Notes: a model not told the origin generated them from the sequence alone. DNA of 64,000 nucleotides from Leptolyngbyaceae cyanobacterium (GCA_036703985.1 DATNQN010000084.1:1-64000), one strand, 5' to 3'; positions 27,577-37,287 are shown, counted from the stretch's first letter. Numbers and translations are program-made.

Positions 27577-28977
27577 CTAAATTCCTTTTTCTAATACCTC
27601 TTCAGCAATTTGATACCATTTTTCCCGTAAAGGCGCGTCTTCCGGTTTAGCTGTCAGCAATCGCCCTCGTAATTCAGGATATTCGGTGTAGAAACGCTTA
27701 TTTACTTCTGCATTAAAACGTGCTTCTGGAATTCCCGCTTCTTGGCGACGGCTCAAAATTTTCTCGATCCGGGTTTTCTCCTTACCAGAATTGGGTGACT
27801 CTCCAATTTTGCGATCGGTAAACGCGATCGATTTAGTCGTCTGGACTAACCAATTAAATCCCGTCCATACTCCAAAACCAGTTAAAGCAACCAAACTCAT
27901 ACTGGTAACTCTCATCAACCAACGCCGGAGAAATCCCGCACGATTAGATAATACAATTGTTTGGCTAGCAGGCGTGCTTACTGCCGCTTTAGCAGGATTT
28001 GGACTAGCAGGAGAAACTACTAATGTACGAACTTGGGAAATATTTTGATTGACGGGCTTTGGCGGTGCGGTAACTTGCAGATCTCGCAATACTTCATCAG
28101 CAGATTGATAGCGATCGCTTGGTTTATATGCCAGCATTTTCTTTAGCACTGCCTCTAATTGAGGACTAACTTTAATTGTTTTTCCCCAGTGCCAAGTTCC
28201 CTTATAATTATCGTATAATTCTTGCGGCTTTTTGCCAGTTAGCAACACCACAGATGTAACAGCTAAAGCATACAAATCACTGTTAGGAAAAACCTGTCCT
28301 CTTTGCAGTTGTTCTTCTGGCGCATAACCTGGTTTACCTAATAAAGTAGGCGGTTTACCCATTTGAGTTAATTTAGAAATCGCAGTAATTGCTACTTCTT
28401 TAACTCCGCCAAAATCAATTAATACGGGCAAATTATCGGTAGTTCTTTTAATTAAATTATCTGGTGAGATATCGCGGTGAACGACGCTCTGAGAGTGAAT
28501 GTATGATAAAACAGGTAATATTTTAACTAGTAATTCTTTTATTTCTGTTTCCGGTATATGCTTGCCAGATTTCAATAAATCAGCATAAGTTTCACCTTCA
28601 ATATAATCTTGTACCAAAAACAGACAACCTGCCCCATCTCCCATATTTGCCTGGAAAAACTCTCGGAAACCCGGTAACTGAGGATGATTCAGTTTATAAA
28701 TCGCACTTGCTTCCCGTTCAAATAATTCTTTAGCTTTGTCCAATTGGCGGGAACTGCTGACTTGAGGCGCAAATTCCTTGAGAACGCAGCGTTCGTTAAA
28801 GCGGTTCAAGTCCTCTGCTAAGTAGGTACGCCCAAAACCACCCCCTGCAAGATGCTTGAGAATGCGGTAGCGACTCTCTAAAATTTGCCCCACTGGAAAC
28901 CATAGGGGTTCTCCACACTGGAAACAAAAGCGGTTAGAGGTTTGGTTTTGGTGTTTTTGAGTGCAGTAGAGAGACAT
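27577..28977 (-). CDS. Serine/threonine protein kinase with N-terminal zinc-ribbon-like motif
   Basis: About 466 aa. The N-terminus (CTQKHQNQTSNRFCFQCGE) is a Cys/His zinc-ribbon-like motif frequent in cyanobacterial kinases. The kinase domain (about residues 35-305) has LAGGGFGRTYLAED (G-loop), CVLKEF (Lys), HRDISPDNLIK (HxD and Asn) and DFGG for DFG; GYAPEEQ is the APE region. It should be active. One hydrophobic segment near 355-375 anchors it to the membrane, and the tail is soluble and of unknown function. I use ATG 28977; a GTG five codons earlier is possible. Confidence 0.92.
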   Translation of the reverse strand: MSLYCTQKHQNQTSNRFCFQCGEPLWFPVGQILESRYRILKHLAGGGFGRTYLAEDLNRFNERCVLKEFAPQVSSSRQLDKAKELFEREASAIYKLNHPQLPGFREFFQANMGDGAGCLFLVQDYIEGETYADLLKSGKHIPETEIKELLVKILPVLSYIHSQSVVHRDISPDNLIKRTTDNLPVLIDFGGVKEVAITAISKLTQMGKPPTLLGKPGYAPEEQLQRGQVFPNSDLYALAVTSVVLLTGKKPQELYDNYKGTWHWGKTIKVSPQLEAVLKKMLAYKPSDRYQSADEVLRDLQVTAPPKPVNQNISQVRTLVVSPASPNPAKAAVSTPASQTIVLSNRAGFLRRWLMRVTSMSLVALTGFGVWTGFNWLVQTTKSIAFTDRKIGESPNSGKEKTRIEKILSRRQEAGIPEARFNAEVNKRFYTEYPELRGRLLTAKPEDAPLREKWYQIAEEVLEKGI

Positions 28978-29261
28978 CGTGGTATGGGGCACTTTCTGGA
29001 AAGATGCAGTAACTTATCCCAAATTCTAAGAGAAACTTTTATTATCTGAAAAATTTACCGCAGAAAAATTCAGAAGTCAGAATACAGAATGATTCTGTAT
29101 GAAACGCGATCGCTAGCTGTCCAGCTGGAGGTTCACCTTGGTAGTTTTAGTAGCGGTTGCTTTTTTATACCAATTTACTATAACAGTGTCACTATTACTG
29201 CGATCGGCCCCCTGCCTCCTTACCTTCATCGTAAATGTGGCAGTGCTTTGAGTGAAGTGTA

Positions 29262-30191
29262 TTATACTCCGGTTCTCCCGATCGAACTCTCTGTTCCCTT
29301 ACTCTCTTCACTCTTTCCGTTCCCTTTTACGGAGATATTATCGTTAAAATGCTCCTGATTATAATGATAAAGCGTGCGGATGGGATAGGGAATATTGATG
29401 CCAGCGCGATCGCACGCTTGTTTGAGGGCTATCATTACTTTAGTTCTGGTGCGGCGGACATTGACCTTTTGCGGTAACGTCCAGTAGCGTACCGCAAAAT
29501 CGATCGAACTTTCGCCAAATCCCACGCCATCTACTTCTGGTGCTGGGTGGGATAAAACACCATCAGCTTCTGAAACTGCTTTGAGGAGAACGTCAACCGC
29601 TTCGGATAGATCCGTGTTGTAATCAACGCCGATTTCTAAATCCGTTCTGCGGTAATTTTGGGCAGTGAGAACTTGTACGGCATTGGTAAATACCATCGCA
29701 TTCGGTACGACAATTCTTTCTCCTTGATAAGTGAGAATTTGAGTAGAACGAATGGCAATTTCTTCGACTGTACCTTCATAACCGTTGACAATAATTTGAT
29801 CGCCGAGCCGAAATGGTTCCTGTAATAATAACAGAACGCCTGCCAGAAAATTTTTGAAAATGTCTTGAAAGGCAAAACCAATCGCTACAGAACTCAATCC
29901 CAGTAAGCCAATAATGTCACCCAAGCGTAAGTCGGGAAAGGCAATGACACTAGCAAATAGTACTCCCACAACCCAGATGGCAACAAAACAGGTTTGAATT
30001 AATAACAATCGTAGGGATGGATTTTTAACTGCCCGTCCTCCTAAGAGGGTGATAAACCGACGAGATAGATTAGCGGCGTAGCGGGTTAAGCAAAGAATGA
30101 CGATCGCAGCGATGTATCCTGGTAAAGATTCGATCGTATAACCTAGCAAGTTTAATAAGCTTTCTCTAATTTGTTGAAATAAACTATTCAT
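29262..30191 (-). CDS. Small-conductance mechanosensitive channel (MscS)
   Basis: A 309-aa MscS-type channel close to the minimal size. There are three membrane segments (about residues 15-40, 68-88 and 92-125), the pore helix SVAIGFAFQDIFKNFLAG, and the beta domain QEPFRLGDQIIVNGYEGTV with RIVVPNAMVFTNAV. The C-terminal alpha-beta domain ends near residue 285 and a polar tail (SVKGNGKSEESKG) follows. It should open under membrane tension. It is unrelated in detail to the large MscS at 14220. Confidence 0.95.
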   Translation of the reverse strand: MNSLFQQIRESLLNLLGYTIESLPGYIAAIVILCLTRYAANLSRRFITLLGGRAVKNPSLRLLLIQTCFVAIWVVGVLFASVIAFPDLRLGDIIGLLGLSSVAIGFAFQDIFKNFLAGVLLLLQEPFRLGDQIIVNGYEGTVEEIAIRSTQILTYQGERIVVPNAMVFTNAVQVLTAQNYRRTDLEIGVDYNTDLSEAVDVLLKAVSEADGVLSHPAPEVDGVGFGESSIDFAVRYWTLPQKVNVRRTRTKVMIALKQACDRAGINIPYPIRTLYHYNQEHFNDNISVKGNGKSEESKGTESSIGRTGV

Positions 30192-30371
30192 GGATATATG
30201 GGGGCGCTCTCCGTTGCTTTTGCTTTTTTAACTGATGAGCAGTCGATCGGGCATCTCCCCCAAGATAGTTGTAGAGTGCCTCTTCCGGTTTGGCGATCGC
30301 AATTTGTGCGGTTTTGTATTATAAAATGTATTTTACGTGCTACACTAGCAATAAAAAGTGGTTGATTATAT

Positions 30372-31457
30372 ATGAATCGGCTAGAAATTGAAGAAAGAAC
30401 TATCTTAATTGCTTTAACAGGTAGCCGTGGTTATGGATTAGCCACCGCAAGTTCTGATTATGACTATCGCGGTATTTTTATCGCCAGTAAACCATATTAT
30501 CTGGGATTAAAAAAAATAGAGCAAAAAGATACTGGGTGGACGGAAGAACCGGGGAAGTTTGCTTATTTGAGTAAAGATACTTGCATTTATGAATTGAAGA
30601 AATATTTGGAATTGTGTATTGATAACAACCCAAATATTTTAGAATTACTCTGGTTTAAAGACTATCCTTATATAAGCGAAGTAGGCAGATTTCTCCAGCA
30701 GCACAAACAGATTTTTTTATCAAAAAAAGTCAAACAAACTTATGCGGGATACGGTTACGCCCAAATCAAAAGATTAGAGACTCACCGCCGTTGGTTACTG
30801 ACTCCGCCGCCAGACAAACCGAAACCAGAAGATTTTGGGTTGGAGTCAAATAAACCGATGACAATTATCCAAATAAATGCGTTTTTGGAATATCTTTATC
30901 AGTTGATTAGAGACCGAATCCAATTTTTTGAGGAGGCAGAACAACTGTATAATTTGCTGACCGCCGAAATTGATTTTAAAGCTGTATTGAAGCAGTATCC
31001 TTTACCAACAGAAAATCTGGAATATACCAGACAAATTACCCATAGTTCGGAAAATTTCATTCAACTACTGCAAAAAAGCCAGCAGTATCATACCGCTTTG
31101 CGAGAATATGACAATTATCAACAATGGAAAAAAAATCGCAACCCAGCTAGAGCGGCGATGGAAGCAAAAGTTGGTTATGATGCTAAATATGCGATGCAGG
31201 CGATCCGACTTTTGAAAACCGGGATTGAAATCTTGGAAACCCAAAGCGTCATAGTCGATCGTCGAGAGGCTGGTGATGCTGAGGAATTATTGAGGATTAA
31301 AAACGGGCAACACAGCTATGATGAAGTGATGGCGATCGCAAATCATTTCTACCAACAACTTGATGTGGCTTATACTAAATCCACTTTGCCAAAAGCCGTA
31401 GATAAAGAAGCAGTTAATCAGCTTTGTATTGATTTAGTGACGATGCAAAAATGGTAA
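30372..31457 (+). CDS. RlaP-like predicted nucleotidyltransferase
   Basis: A 361-aa protein with a DNA-polymerase-beta-like nucleotidyltransferase start: LTGSRGYGLATASSDYDYRG (Gly-Ser and the Asp-x-Asp metal ligands). This matches PF10127, the RlaP family (RNA-ligase-associated polynucleotidyltransferase), linked by genome context to RNA repair. The C-terminal half is helical, with KVGYDAKYAMQAIRLLKTG. No RNA ligase lies nearby, so a repair role is inferred only from the family. The gene stands alone, divergent from MscS, and its end meets a hairpin repeat. Confidence 0.85.
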   Translation: MNRLEIEERTILIALTGSRGYGLATASSDYDYRGIFIASKPYYLGLKKIEQKDTGWTEEPGKFAYLSKDTCIYELKKYLELCIDNNPNILELLWFKDYPYISEVGRFLQQHKQIFLSKKVKQTYAGYGYAQIKRLETHRRWLLTPPPDKPKPEDFGLESNKPMTIIQINAFLEYLYQLIRDRIQFFEEAEQLYNLLTAEIDFKAVLKQYPLPTENLEYTRQITHSSENFIQLLQKSQQYHTALREYDNYQQWKKNRNPARAAMEAKVGYDAKYAMQAIRLLKTGIEILETQSVIVDRREAGDAEELLRIKNGQHSYDEVMAIANHFYQQLDVAYTKSTLPKAVDKEAVNQLCIDLVTMQKW

Positions 31458-31461
31458 TTTG

Positions 31462-31526
31462 GTTTGTAGTGAGGACTTCAGTCCTCCCATTGCCAGGAGA
31501 TAAGGACTGAAGTCCTTACTACAAAC
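31462..31526. repeat. AGGACT..AGTCCT dispersed repeat (copy 2)
   Basis: GTTTGTAGTGAGGACTTCAG and CTGAAGTCCTTACTACAAAC are long inverted arms; inside is a smaller hairpin (GAGGACTTCAGTCCTC). It lies between convergent genes and could stop transcription from both sides. Related copies are at 9076 and 41895. Confidence 0.7.
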
Positions 31527-31543
31527 TATGAATCAATACCCAA

Positions 31544-32401
31544 TTACGCAGCCCCAACTTTAAGGTTAGCGTGTTCGTGTTCTACGACAAACACATTTGC
31601 ATATAAATTAGCTAAAATTTGTTTTCCCTCTTGAGTAAGTTCTAAATAGCGGAGGGCATCCTTAATATAAGGATAAACAACATTCCAATAAAATTTGGCA
31701 TAGTTTTGGCGCACATCACCTGGGTGATGGTAACCTAAGTTTTTATTTACCCCCGTCTCTTCAAACTCATAATAGAGGGCGCTTATTTTCTTTAGATATC
31801 GGGGGTCGCTAAGTTGACCGATTAAATCGGCGGCGCGAACTAAACCAGGACAATTTACGGTATCTTGATGATCGTCATCTGCTGGAACGGGAAAGCGAGT
31901 TAGTTCGATATTTTGTTTGATAATTTCCGCATCGATCAGTTTATGATAGCCAAAGCGCTCTTCAATAAACAGTTTGCCTCGGTCTACATGATAAGCGGCT
32001 AAACTGGCATCGGATGCTCCTAGAGGTAATTTGATCATCGTGCCATTAATGCCAGTAGCACACAAGCCTTCTGCTGGTCGGTCTTGTCTGCATACTCCTT
32101 TCACGTAACCGATATCATGGCATAACAAAGAGATAATGCCATGCAGCCAATCTTCGCAAGACACCCCACCCTCGCGGATGTGTTTGCCTCGCAAAACTTC
32201 TTGTCCGACTAAGGTAACTAAAATAGTATGTTCGACATTGTGGTAGAGGGCGTCGCTGTTGGCAATATTTTCTAAAGCCATATTGCCAGCCCAACCGATG
32301 ATGTCTGCGTAGTCTGGTTTCCAGCCTCCATAGGTGCGCTTGTAACCTTCTCGCAGTTTTTCCACAAAATGATCGATGATTAATTGAGTGGCATCAAACA
32401 T
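31544..32401 (-). CDS. HD-domain metalloprotein, Npun_R2479 family
   Basis: A 285-aa protein with an HD-type phosphohydrolase fold: YHNVEHTILVTLVGQEVL (first His ligands, about residue 53-70) and SLLCHDIGYVKG (His-Asp, about 92). The sequence style matches the cyanobacterial Npun_R2479 family of HD metalloproteins. A nucleotide or cyclic-nucleotide phosphohydrolase role would be typical of the fold, but the substrate is not known. It is a single gene on the minus strand. It ends in the convergent repeat region shared with the RlaP-like gene. Confidence 0.85.
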   Translation of the reverse strand: MFDATQLIIDHFVEKLREGYKRTYGGWKPDYADIIGWAGNMALENIANSDALYHNVEHTILVTLVGQEVLRGKHIREGGVSCEDWLHGIISLLCHDIGYVKGVCRQDRPAEGLCATGINGTMIKLPLGASDASLAAYHVDRGKLFIEERFGYHKLIDAEIIKQNIELTRFPVPADDDHQDTVNCPGLVRAADLIGQLSDPRYLKKISALYYEFEETGVNKNLGYHHPGDVRQNYAKFYWNVVYPYIKDALRYLELTQEGKQILANLYANVFVVEHEHANLKVGAA

Positions 32402-32572
32402 GGATATTTACAAAAGACGAGACACGACAGGGAGTTTACACAAGGTGGCGGTAATTCCGCATTACTTTATAAAATAAGTTTCTTACTATATATGATGATT
32501 TGTGTTGATTTGGATCTGGGTGATAGTAAGCACCCATGATTGTGACTTGAGTTCCATCATTAAGTTAACCAA

Positions 32573-34123
32573 TTAACCGACAAAGAACGCGATTCCGATC
32601 GGGCGAGTTAATTTGGTATCTGGTGGCACAAATAACGGGCCTCTATTTCCTGGGGCGGGAAAGGGAAGTGGTTGTCCGGTGGTGCCATCGTAACGGAGAA
32701 TTGCGCCTAAATTACCAGTGCCATTGCGGTTATCAAAACCAACTACGAATAGGTTACCATCAGGGCCAAAAGCCAAACTACCGATAAAGTTGCTGCTAGG
32801 CGAAGTTCCCGTGTAATTAGTCGATAAAACTCCTAATAAGTTGCCCGTGTTTATTTCATAGCGCCTGACATCGTTGGCGAAGTCGCTAACGTAGAGGTTG
32901 CCATCTTTGGGGTTAATCGCGATTCCCAACAAACTGACAAAATCAAAACTGTCAGGGGATGGGGATGGAGATGCGATCGCAGTTGATTGTCTGGTTTGTA
33001 GGTTATAGCGTAATAGTTGACTGGGTAACCCCGCACTAAAGTCCGGTGTTCCATTTACGGCAACGCTACCTTGGGTAGTAACGTAAAGGCTACCATCAGG
33101 GCCAAACAGCAAACCATTAGGCCCGTTTAAGCCCCCTGGCTGTTGGTTTCCAGAGGCAAATACATCAATAAATTGGCCGGTTCTGCCGTTGTAACGGAGA
33201 ATTTGGTCGCTGAGAAAGCTGCTAACGTACAGGTTACCATCAGGGCCAAAAGCGGAACCGTAGGGACGGAATAAACCGCTAGTTTCATCGATATTGGGCG
33301 TTCTGGGATTATCTCCCACAAATACATCAATAAATTGGCCGGTTACGCCGTCATATCGCAAGATAGCAGAAGCACCCTGTTCTCTGGAGGTGGCAGGTTT
33401 GTTTCCGCTACTTACATAAAGGTCTTCAATACCGTCCCCGTTGCCATCTGGCCCGTAAAGTAAGTTATCGGGAGAAAATAAACCGCCGCTATTGGCAGGA
33501 ATGAATTCTCCTAAAAAACCACCTGTTTTGGTGTCGTAGCGCAAGACGTTATTGCCAGTAGTATTACCGACTAAAAAGGTGTTGAGAACTTGGAAGGCTT
33601 GCGTGGGGGCACGTCCTTCATTTAAGCCAAATTTGAGGAAGTGTTGATAGGCGGTGAGTTCGTTTCGTCCGACGGCAGCGGCAATATCTGGGTTACGTTC
33701 TAAATAAATGCGAGTGTTAAATAAAGTGTTGGGGTTGCGTCCTTCAAATTGACCGTACTGTACGAAATGGTCGTAAGCGGTGATTTCGTCTCGCCCAACG
33801 GCGGCAGCGATATCTGGATATAGTTCTAAATAAGTACGAGTGTCGAAAAAATTACTGGGGTCGCGCTTTTCCAGGCGACCGAATTGCTGGAAGTGGTCGT
33901 AAGCGGTGATTTGCCCGTTTTGAACGGCTAGGGTAACATCGGGATTTTCTTCTAAATAATATTTGGTATTGAATAGGGCGCTGGGGTCGCGTTGTTCAAA
34001 TTTACCCACTCGATTGAAGTGATCGAAGCCACTGCTAAAACTTCCGTTGCTGACAGCAGCCGCTACATCTAGGTTTCTGGTTAAGTAATAGCTTTCGTCA
34101 AAAAGTGCGATCGCGTCTTGCAT
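32573..34123 (-). CDS. NHL/beta-propeller protein with N-terminal FDxxYYL repeats
   Basis: The 516-aa product has two parts. Residues about 7-180 hold four tandem units of some 42 residues, each with F(D/N)xxxYL.NPDVAAAV and YDHF.Q.G..E.RDPS. Residues 190-516 form a beta-propeller of NHL-like blades (LLYGPDGNGDG, SAFGPDGNLYVSSFLSDQIL, LLFGPDGSLYVTT, LAFGPDGNLFVVGF). The repeat type is common in large secreted or surface proteins. No Sec signal peptide is visible, so export, if any, would use a signal-less route such as type I; this is inference. The ligand is unknown. It appears monocistronic. Confidence 0.85.
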   Translation of the reverse strand: MQDAIALFDESYYLTRNLDVAAAVSNGSFSSGFDHFNRVGKFEQRDPSALFNTKYYLEENPDVTLAVQNGQITAYDHFQQFGRLEKRDPSNFFDTRTYLELYPDIAAAVGRDEITAYDHFVQYGQFEGRNPNTLFNTRIYLERNPDIAAAVGRNELTAYQHFLKFGLNEGRAPTQAFQVLNTFLVGNTTGNNVLRYDTKTGGFLGEFIPANSGGLFSPDNLLYGPDGNGDGIEDLYVSSGNKPATSREQGASAILRYDGVTGQFIDVFVGDNPRTPNIDETSGLFRPYGSAFGPDGNLYVSSFLSDQILRYNGRTGQFIDVFASGNQQPGGLNGPNGLLFGPDGSLYVTTQGSVAVNGTPDFSAGLPSQLLRYNLQTRQSTAIASPSPSPDSFDFVSLLGIAINPKDGNLYVSDFANDVRRYEINTGNLLGVLSTNYTGTSPSSNFIGSLAFGPDGNLFVVGFDNRNGTGNLGAILRYDGTTGQPLPFPAPGNRGPLFVPPDTKLTRPIGIAFFVG

Positions 34124-34349
34124 TAACTAAATTTTTTGGTTTATTAATATTAAGTGGCATTATTATACACCTTAATTGTAATTTAGTCAATAAAATACAG
34201 GAATCAGAAGTCAGAACTCAAAATTCGTGCCGGAAATCAAAAAAACAGATAAATCCGGTCGATCGATTCTTCAATTCTTCAATCGCCTGACTCCTGTATT
34301 TCAATTAAGCAAGGTTGCTCGATCGATTAGATATGGGTTGAAATTCCCA

Positions 34350-35147
34350 TCACAGTAAGCTGGCGGAAGCAGGATCTAAAAATAAAGTGGCTTGTGGATG
34401 TTGACGCAAAATAGAAGCAGGAATTTTGTTGCTAATAGGATTTTGCAACATATCTCTTACGACTGCGGCTTTGCGTTTTTCTGGTGCTAGGCAAAAGATT
34501 TTTTTGGTGGAAAAAATCATCGGGATGGTGAGGGTAAAAGCATATTGAGGTACGGCTTCTAAACGGGGAAAATGACCTTGGTTAACTTGTTGTTGGCGCG
34601 TTTTTTTGTCTAACTTTACTAAGTTTACCTTTCTGGTTTCCGTGAATGATGCGACAGAGGGCTCGTTAAAAGCTAAATGTCCGTTTTCTCCTACACCGAG
34701 ACAGCAAAGGTCGATCGGCTGTTGTTCCAAAAGTTGAGAATAGCGATCGCATTCTTGAAACGGTTGCGTCGTATCCCCTTCTATATAGTGAAAAGCTTGC
34801 GGATTTACTCGTTTTTCTACTCTCTGTCGGAGATACCGTCGAAAACTGGCGCTATGTTCTCCATCTATGCCTAAATACTCATCCAGATGGAAAAAGGTAA
34901 TTTTAGACCAATCTACCCCACCTCTCGCGATTAAGGCATCCAAAAATCTAATCTGAGAATTACCAGTGGCCAAAACTATTGTCGCCGATCCCCGTTCTTT
35001 AATTACATTTTGTAAATAATTTTGTGCCAATTGCGCTACGTCTTGCGCTAGTTTATCTTGGGACTCATAAACTCGCACGGATAAAGCATCGACTGCAAAA
35101 GTTTTCACGGCAGTAGGAACTTGTAAAGGGGTTTTTAAATCCAACAT
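34350..35147 (-). CDS. nagB: Glucosamine-6-phosphate deaminase
   Basis: A 265-aa NagB-family enzyme, which converts glucosamine 6-phosphate to fructose 6-phosphate and ammonia. Motifs: VLATGNSQIRFLDAL (sugar-phosphate loop), FHLDEYLGIDGEHSASFR (catalytic Asp and His), LCCLGVGENGHLAFNEP. A good ribosome site (GGAGG) lies 7 bases before the ATG. 6-phosphogluconolactonase shares the fold, but the ATGNS and GENGHLAFNEP motifs point to NagB. No GlcNAc catabolic genes are next to it. Confidence 0.93.
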   Translation of the reverse strand: MLDLKTPLQVPTAVKTFAVDALSVRVYESQDKLAQDVAQLAQNYLQNVIKERGSATIVLATGNSQIRFLDALIARGGVDWSKITFFHLDEYLGIDGEHSASFRRYLRQRVEKRVNPQAFHYIEGDTTQPFQECDRYSQLLEQQPIDLCCLGVGENGHLAFNEPSVASFTETRKVNLVKLDKKTRQQQVNQGHFPRLEAVPQYAFTLTIPMIFSTKKIFCLAPEKRKAAVVRDMLQNPISNKIPASILRQHPQATLFLDPASASLL

Positions 35148-35314
35148 GATTTGCCTCCTAATTTTAATTTAGTAGCGATCAAAACAAAATTCTTCTTATC
35201 TAATCTGTCTTTCTTTGTATACTTTTCACTTCCATCCAATAGGTGAAAGATAGATACTTTGTTAAGTACCTTTACCTATATCTCATACCGGATTTTTTGA
35301 GCGAGTTTATCGTT

Positions 35315-35860
35315 ATGGCAGATTATTCAAGAGAACGCTGGCGGGTCTGCAAACGGTTTTTAGAAATGCGATCGAGTTGGCTTACTTTAATTGGAGAAAA
35401 TTTACAAGACGATCGGGGAGATATTTTAGAATACTGGCGGATAGAAAAATCAGACTCCGTGATAATTATCACCCTTCAAAAGAATCAATTAATTTTGCCA
35501 CAACCGATGTATCGTCCTGGAGTAGGAGAATTTACTTTTGATTTTCCAGGGGGTCGAGTTCCTGATGGTGAAAGTCCCTTAGCAGTTGTACCGCTTATTC
35601 TCAAACGAGAATTGGGAATTGAAGCAGATTCAATTGTGGAAATTACCCCCCTAAACACTAAAGGTTGGGCGGTGAATAGTTCTTTTTCTAATCAAAAACT
35701 ATTTGGTTTTTTCGTTCAGATAAAGCCGAGTTTGGTACTGTCACCTGAGTACGTGGGTGCAACTTATCCGGCAAATGATTCGGGAGTGGGAGATTTGCTG
35801 GAAGTTCTCACCTGTCTGCAATGTCGTGCTTTGTTGCTGGAATGGTGGGTGGGGAGATAG
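35315..35860 (+). CDS. NUDIX-fold protein with degenerate NUDIX box
   Basis: About 181 aa from ATG 35315 (MADYSRERW); a GTG at 35243 would add 24 residues. The middle shows a NUDIX fold: FDFPGGRVPDGESPLAV followed by VPLILKRELGIEADSI. Compared with G-x5-E-x7-R-E-U-x-E-E-x-G-U, the G, first E, last E and final G-I are present, but the R-E pair is L-I and the first Glu of the E-E pair is R. Most metal-binding glutamates are therefore lost, so hydrolysis is doubtful. It may be a binding or regulatory protein. It lies upstream of psbA on the same strand with a promoter between. Confidence 0.75.
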   Translation: MADYSRERWRVCKRFLEMRSSWLTLIGENLQDDRGDILEYWRIEKSDSVIIITLQKNQLILPQPMYRPGVGEFTFDFPGGRVPDGESPLAVVPLILKRELGIEADSIVEITPLNTKGWAVNSSFSNQKLFGFFVQIKPSLVLSPEYVGATYPANDSGVGDLLEVLTCLQCRALLLEWWVGR

Positions 35861-35889
35861 GGGGCAGGGGAGTAGGGGAGTAGGGGGAA
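35859..35889 (+). repeat. G-rich short tandem repeat after the NUDIX-like gene
   Basis: AGGGGAGTAGGGG units directly follow the stop codon. This is the same style of tandem repeat as at 1-31 and 17516-17578. Confidence 0.6.
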
Positions 35890-35940
35890 AGATTAGTTAC
35901 ATGGTTAAAGAGAATTGGTATAGAAAAAATCTTATATGAC

Positions 35941-36050
35941 TTGACTACCACATAACTGTATGGTTATATAAAAAGTGTGGCAACCAAAAATAAGGGTTTG
36001 GCTGCCTACACACACACGCAAAACACACACGATCGATCATCTCAAAGGAG
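35941..36050 (+). promoter_or_regulatory. Candidate psbA promoter and leader
   Basis: TTGACT (35941-35946) and TATATA (35965-35970) are separated by 18 bases and match the sigma-70 type consensus at most positions. Transcription would start near 35977, giving an AT-rich leader of about 85 bases with a CACACACAC run, and the ribosome site AAGGAG (36045-36050) 12 bases before ATG 36063. Low-oxygen control is expected from the protein type but no named operator was identified. Confidence 0.55.
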
Positions 36051-36062
36051 ATATTTACTCAT

Positions 36063-37145
36063 ATGGCGACTACTTTAGCAAGACCCTCACGGGAGAACCT
36101 GTGGGAGCGGTTTTGCAATTGGGTAACCAGTACGGAAAATCGGCTTTATGTAGGCTGGTTTGGGGTTTTGATGATTCCCACGATCCTGACTGGCGCGATC
36201 GTATTTATCCTGGCTTTTATTGCAGCGCCGCCCGTCGATCTGGACGGCATTCGGGAACCCGTTTCCGGTTCATTACTTTCTGGCAATAATATTATTTCGG
36301 CAACGATCGTACCGACTTCTGCTGCCATTGGATTGCACTTATACCCGCTTTGGGATGCCGCCTCCCTCGATGAATGGCTGTATAACGGTGGCCCCTATCA
36401 GCTAATCGTGCTGCACTTTTTAATCGGCATTTTTGCTTATATGGGTCGGGAATGGGAACTCAGCTACCGCCTGGGAATGCGTCCTTGGATTGCCGTTGCT
36501 TTCTCCGCACCCGTAGCGGCTGCCACTGCCGTTTTGTTAGTGTATCCGATCGGTCAAGGTAGTTTCTCGGATGGGTTGATGTTGGGAATTTCCGGCACTT
36601 TCAACTTCATGATCGTTTTTCAAGCAGAACACAATATATTGATGCACCCTTTTCATATGTTGGGTGTTGCAGGTGTGTTCGGTGGTGCGTTGTTTGCCGC
36701 AATGCACGGTTCTTTGGTCACTTCCAGCTTGATTCGAGAAACGACTGAAGATGAATCTGCCAACTATGGCTATAAGTTCGGTCAAGAAGAAGAAACTTAC
36801 AATATCGTGGCTGCACACGGTTATTTCGGTCGCTTGATCTTCCAATATGCCAGCTTTAATAATGCGCGATCGCTCCACTTCGTATTGGCCGCTTGGCCCG
36901 TGGTTGGCATCTGGTTCGCTGCTTTGGGTATCAGCACGATGGCATTTAACCTGAATGGGTTTAATTTTAATAACTCCGTGTTAGATGCTGATGGTCGCCC
37001 GATCAATACTTGGGCTGATATTATCAATCGCGCTAACCTGGGTATTGAAGTAATGCACGAACGCAACGCTCACCAATTCCCTCTAGATTTAGCTTCGGCT
37101 GAAATGGAACCAATTGCTTTAACTGCTCCAGCAATTAACGGCTAA
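36063..37145 (+). CDS. psbA: Photosystem II D1 protein, low-oxygen D1' isoform
   Basis: A 360-aa D1 collinear with the standard protein. Tyr161 (YZ), His190, His198, His215 and Ser264 are in place, as are the Mn4CaO5 ligands Asp170, Glu189, His332, Glu333, Asp342 and Ala344, so it should support oxygen evolution after C-terminal processing at Ala344. It has Ala80, Leu158 and Ala286 in place of Gly80, Phe158 and Thr286, plus Met173 for Pro173 and Glu130: the set known for D1' (Synechocystis PsbA1, Thermosynechococcus PsbA2), induced at low oxygen. Only one psbA is in the window; ordinary copies must be elsewhere. The isoform call is by recalled numbering and direct residue count. Confidence 0.97.
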   Translation: MATTLARPSRENLWERFCNWVTSTENRLYVGWFGVLMIPTILTGAIVFILAFIAAPPVDLDGIREPVSGSLLSGNNIISATIVPTSAAIGLHLYPLWDAASLDEWLYNGGPYQLIVLHFLIGIFAYMGREWELSYRLGMRPWIAVAFSAPVAAATAVLLVYPIGQGSFSDGLMLGISGTFNFMIVFQAEHNILMHPFHMLGVAGVFGGALFAAMHGSLVTSSLIRETTEDESANYGYKFGQEEETYNIVAAHGYFGRLIFQYASFNNARSLHFVLAAWPVVGIWFAALGISTMAFNLNGFNFNNSVLDADGRPINTWADIINRANLGIEVMHERNAHQFPLDLASAEMEPIALTAPAING

Positions 37146-37201
37146 TTTCTTTCTCTAGTAAACAGTACACAGCTTCTCTGATACTGTTGGCCAAAGAGGA
37201 A

Positions 37202-37287
37202 AACCTAACCCCCCAGCCCCCTTCCCTTGCAGGGAAGGGGGAGCTTTTAAGCCCCTCTCCTGGCAGGGGAGGGGTTGGGGAGGGGTC
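37202..37287 (+). repeat. Double-hairpin G/C-rich repeat after psbA
   Basis: AACCTAACCCCCCAGCCCC opens the element, CTTCCCTTGCAGGGAAGG and CCCCTCTCCTGGCAGGGG are its two hairpins and GGGGAGGGGTC closes it. It belongs to the family at 19319 and 45983. It could work as a transcription stop for psbA. Confidence 0.75.

Noticed and set aside
29089-29358. 89-aa plus-strand frame overlapping the small MscS gene
   Set aside because: It overlaps a well-supported gene antisense and has no ribosome site or family resemblance.
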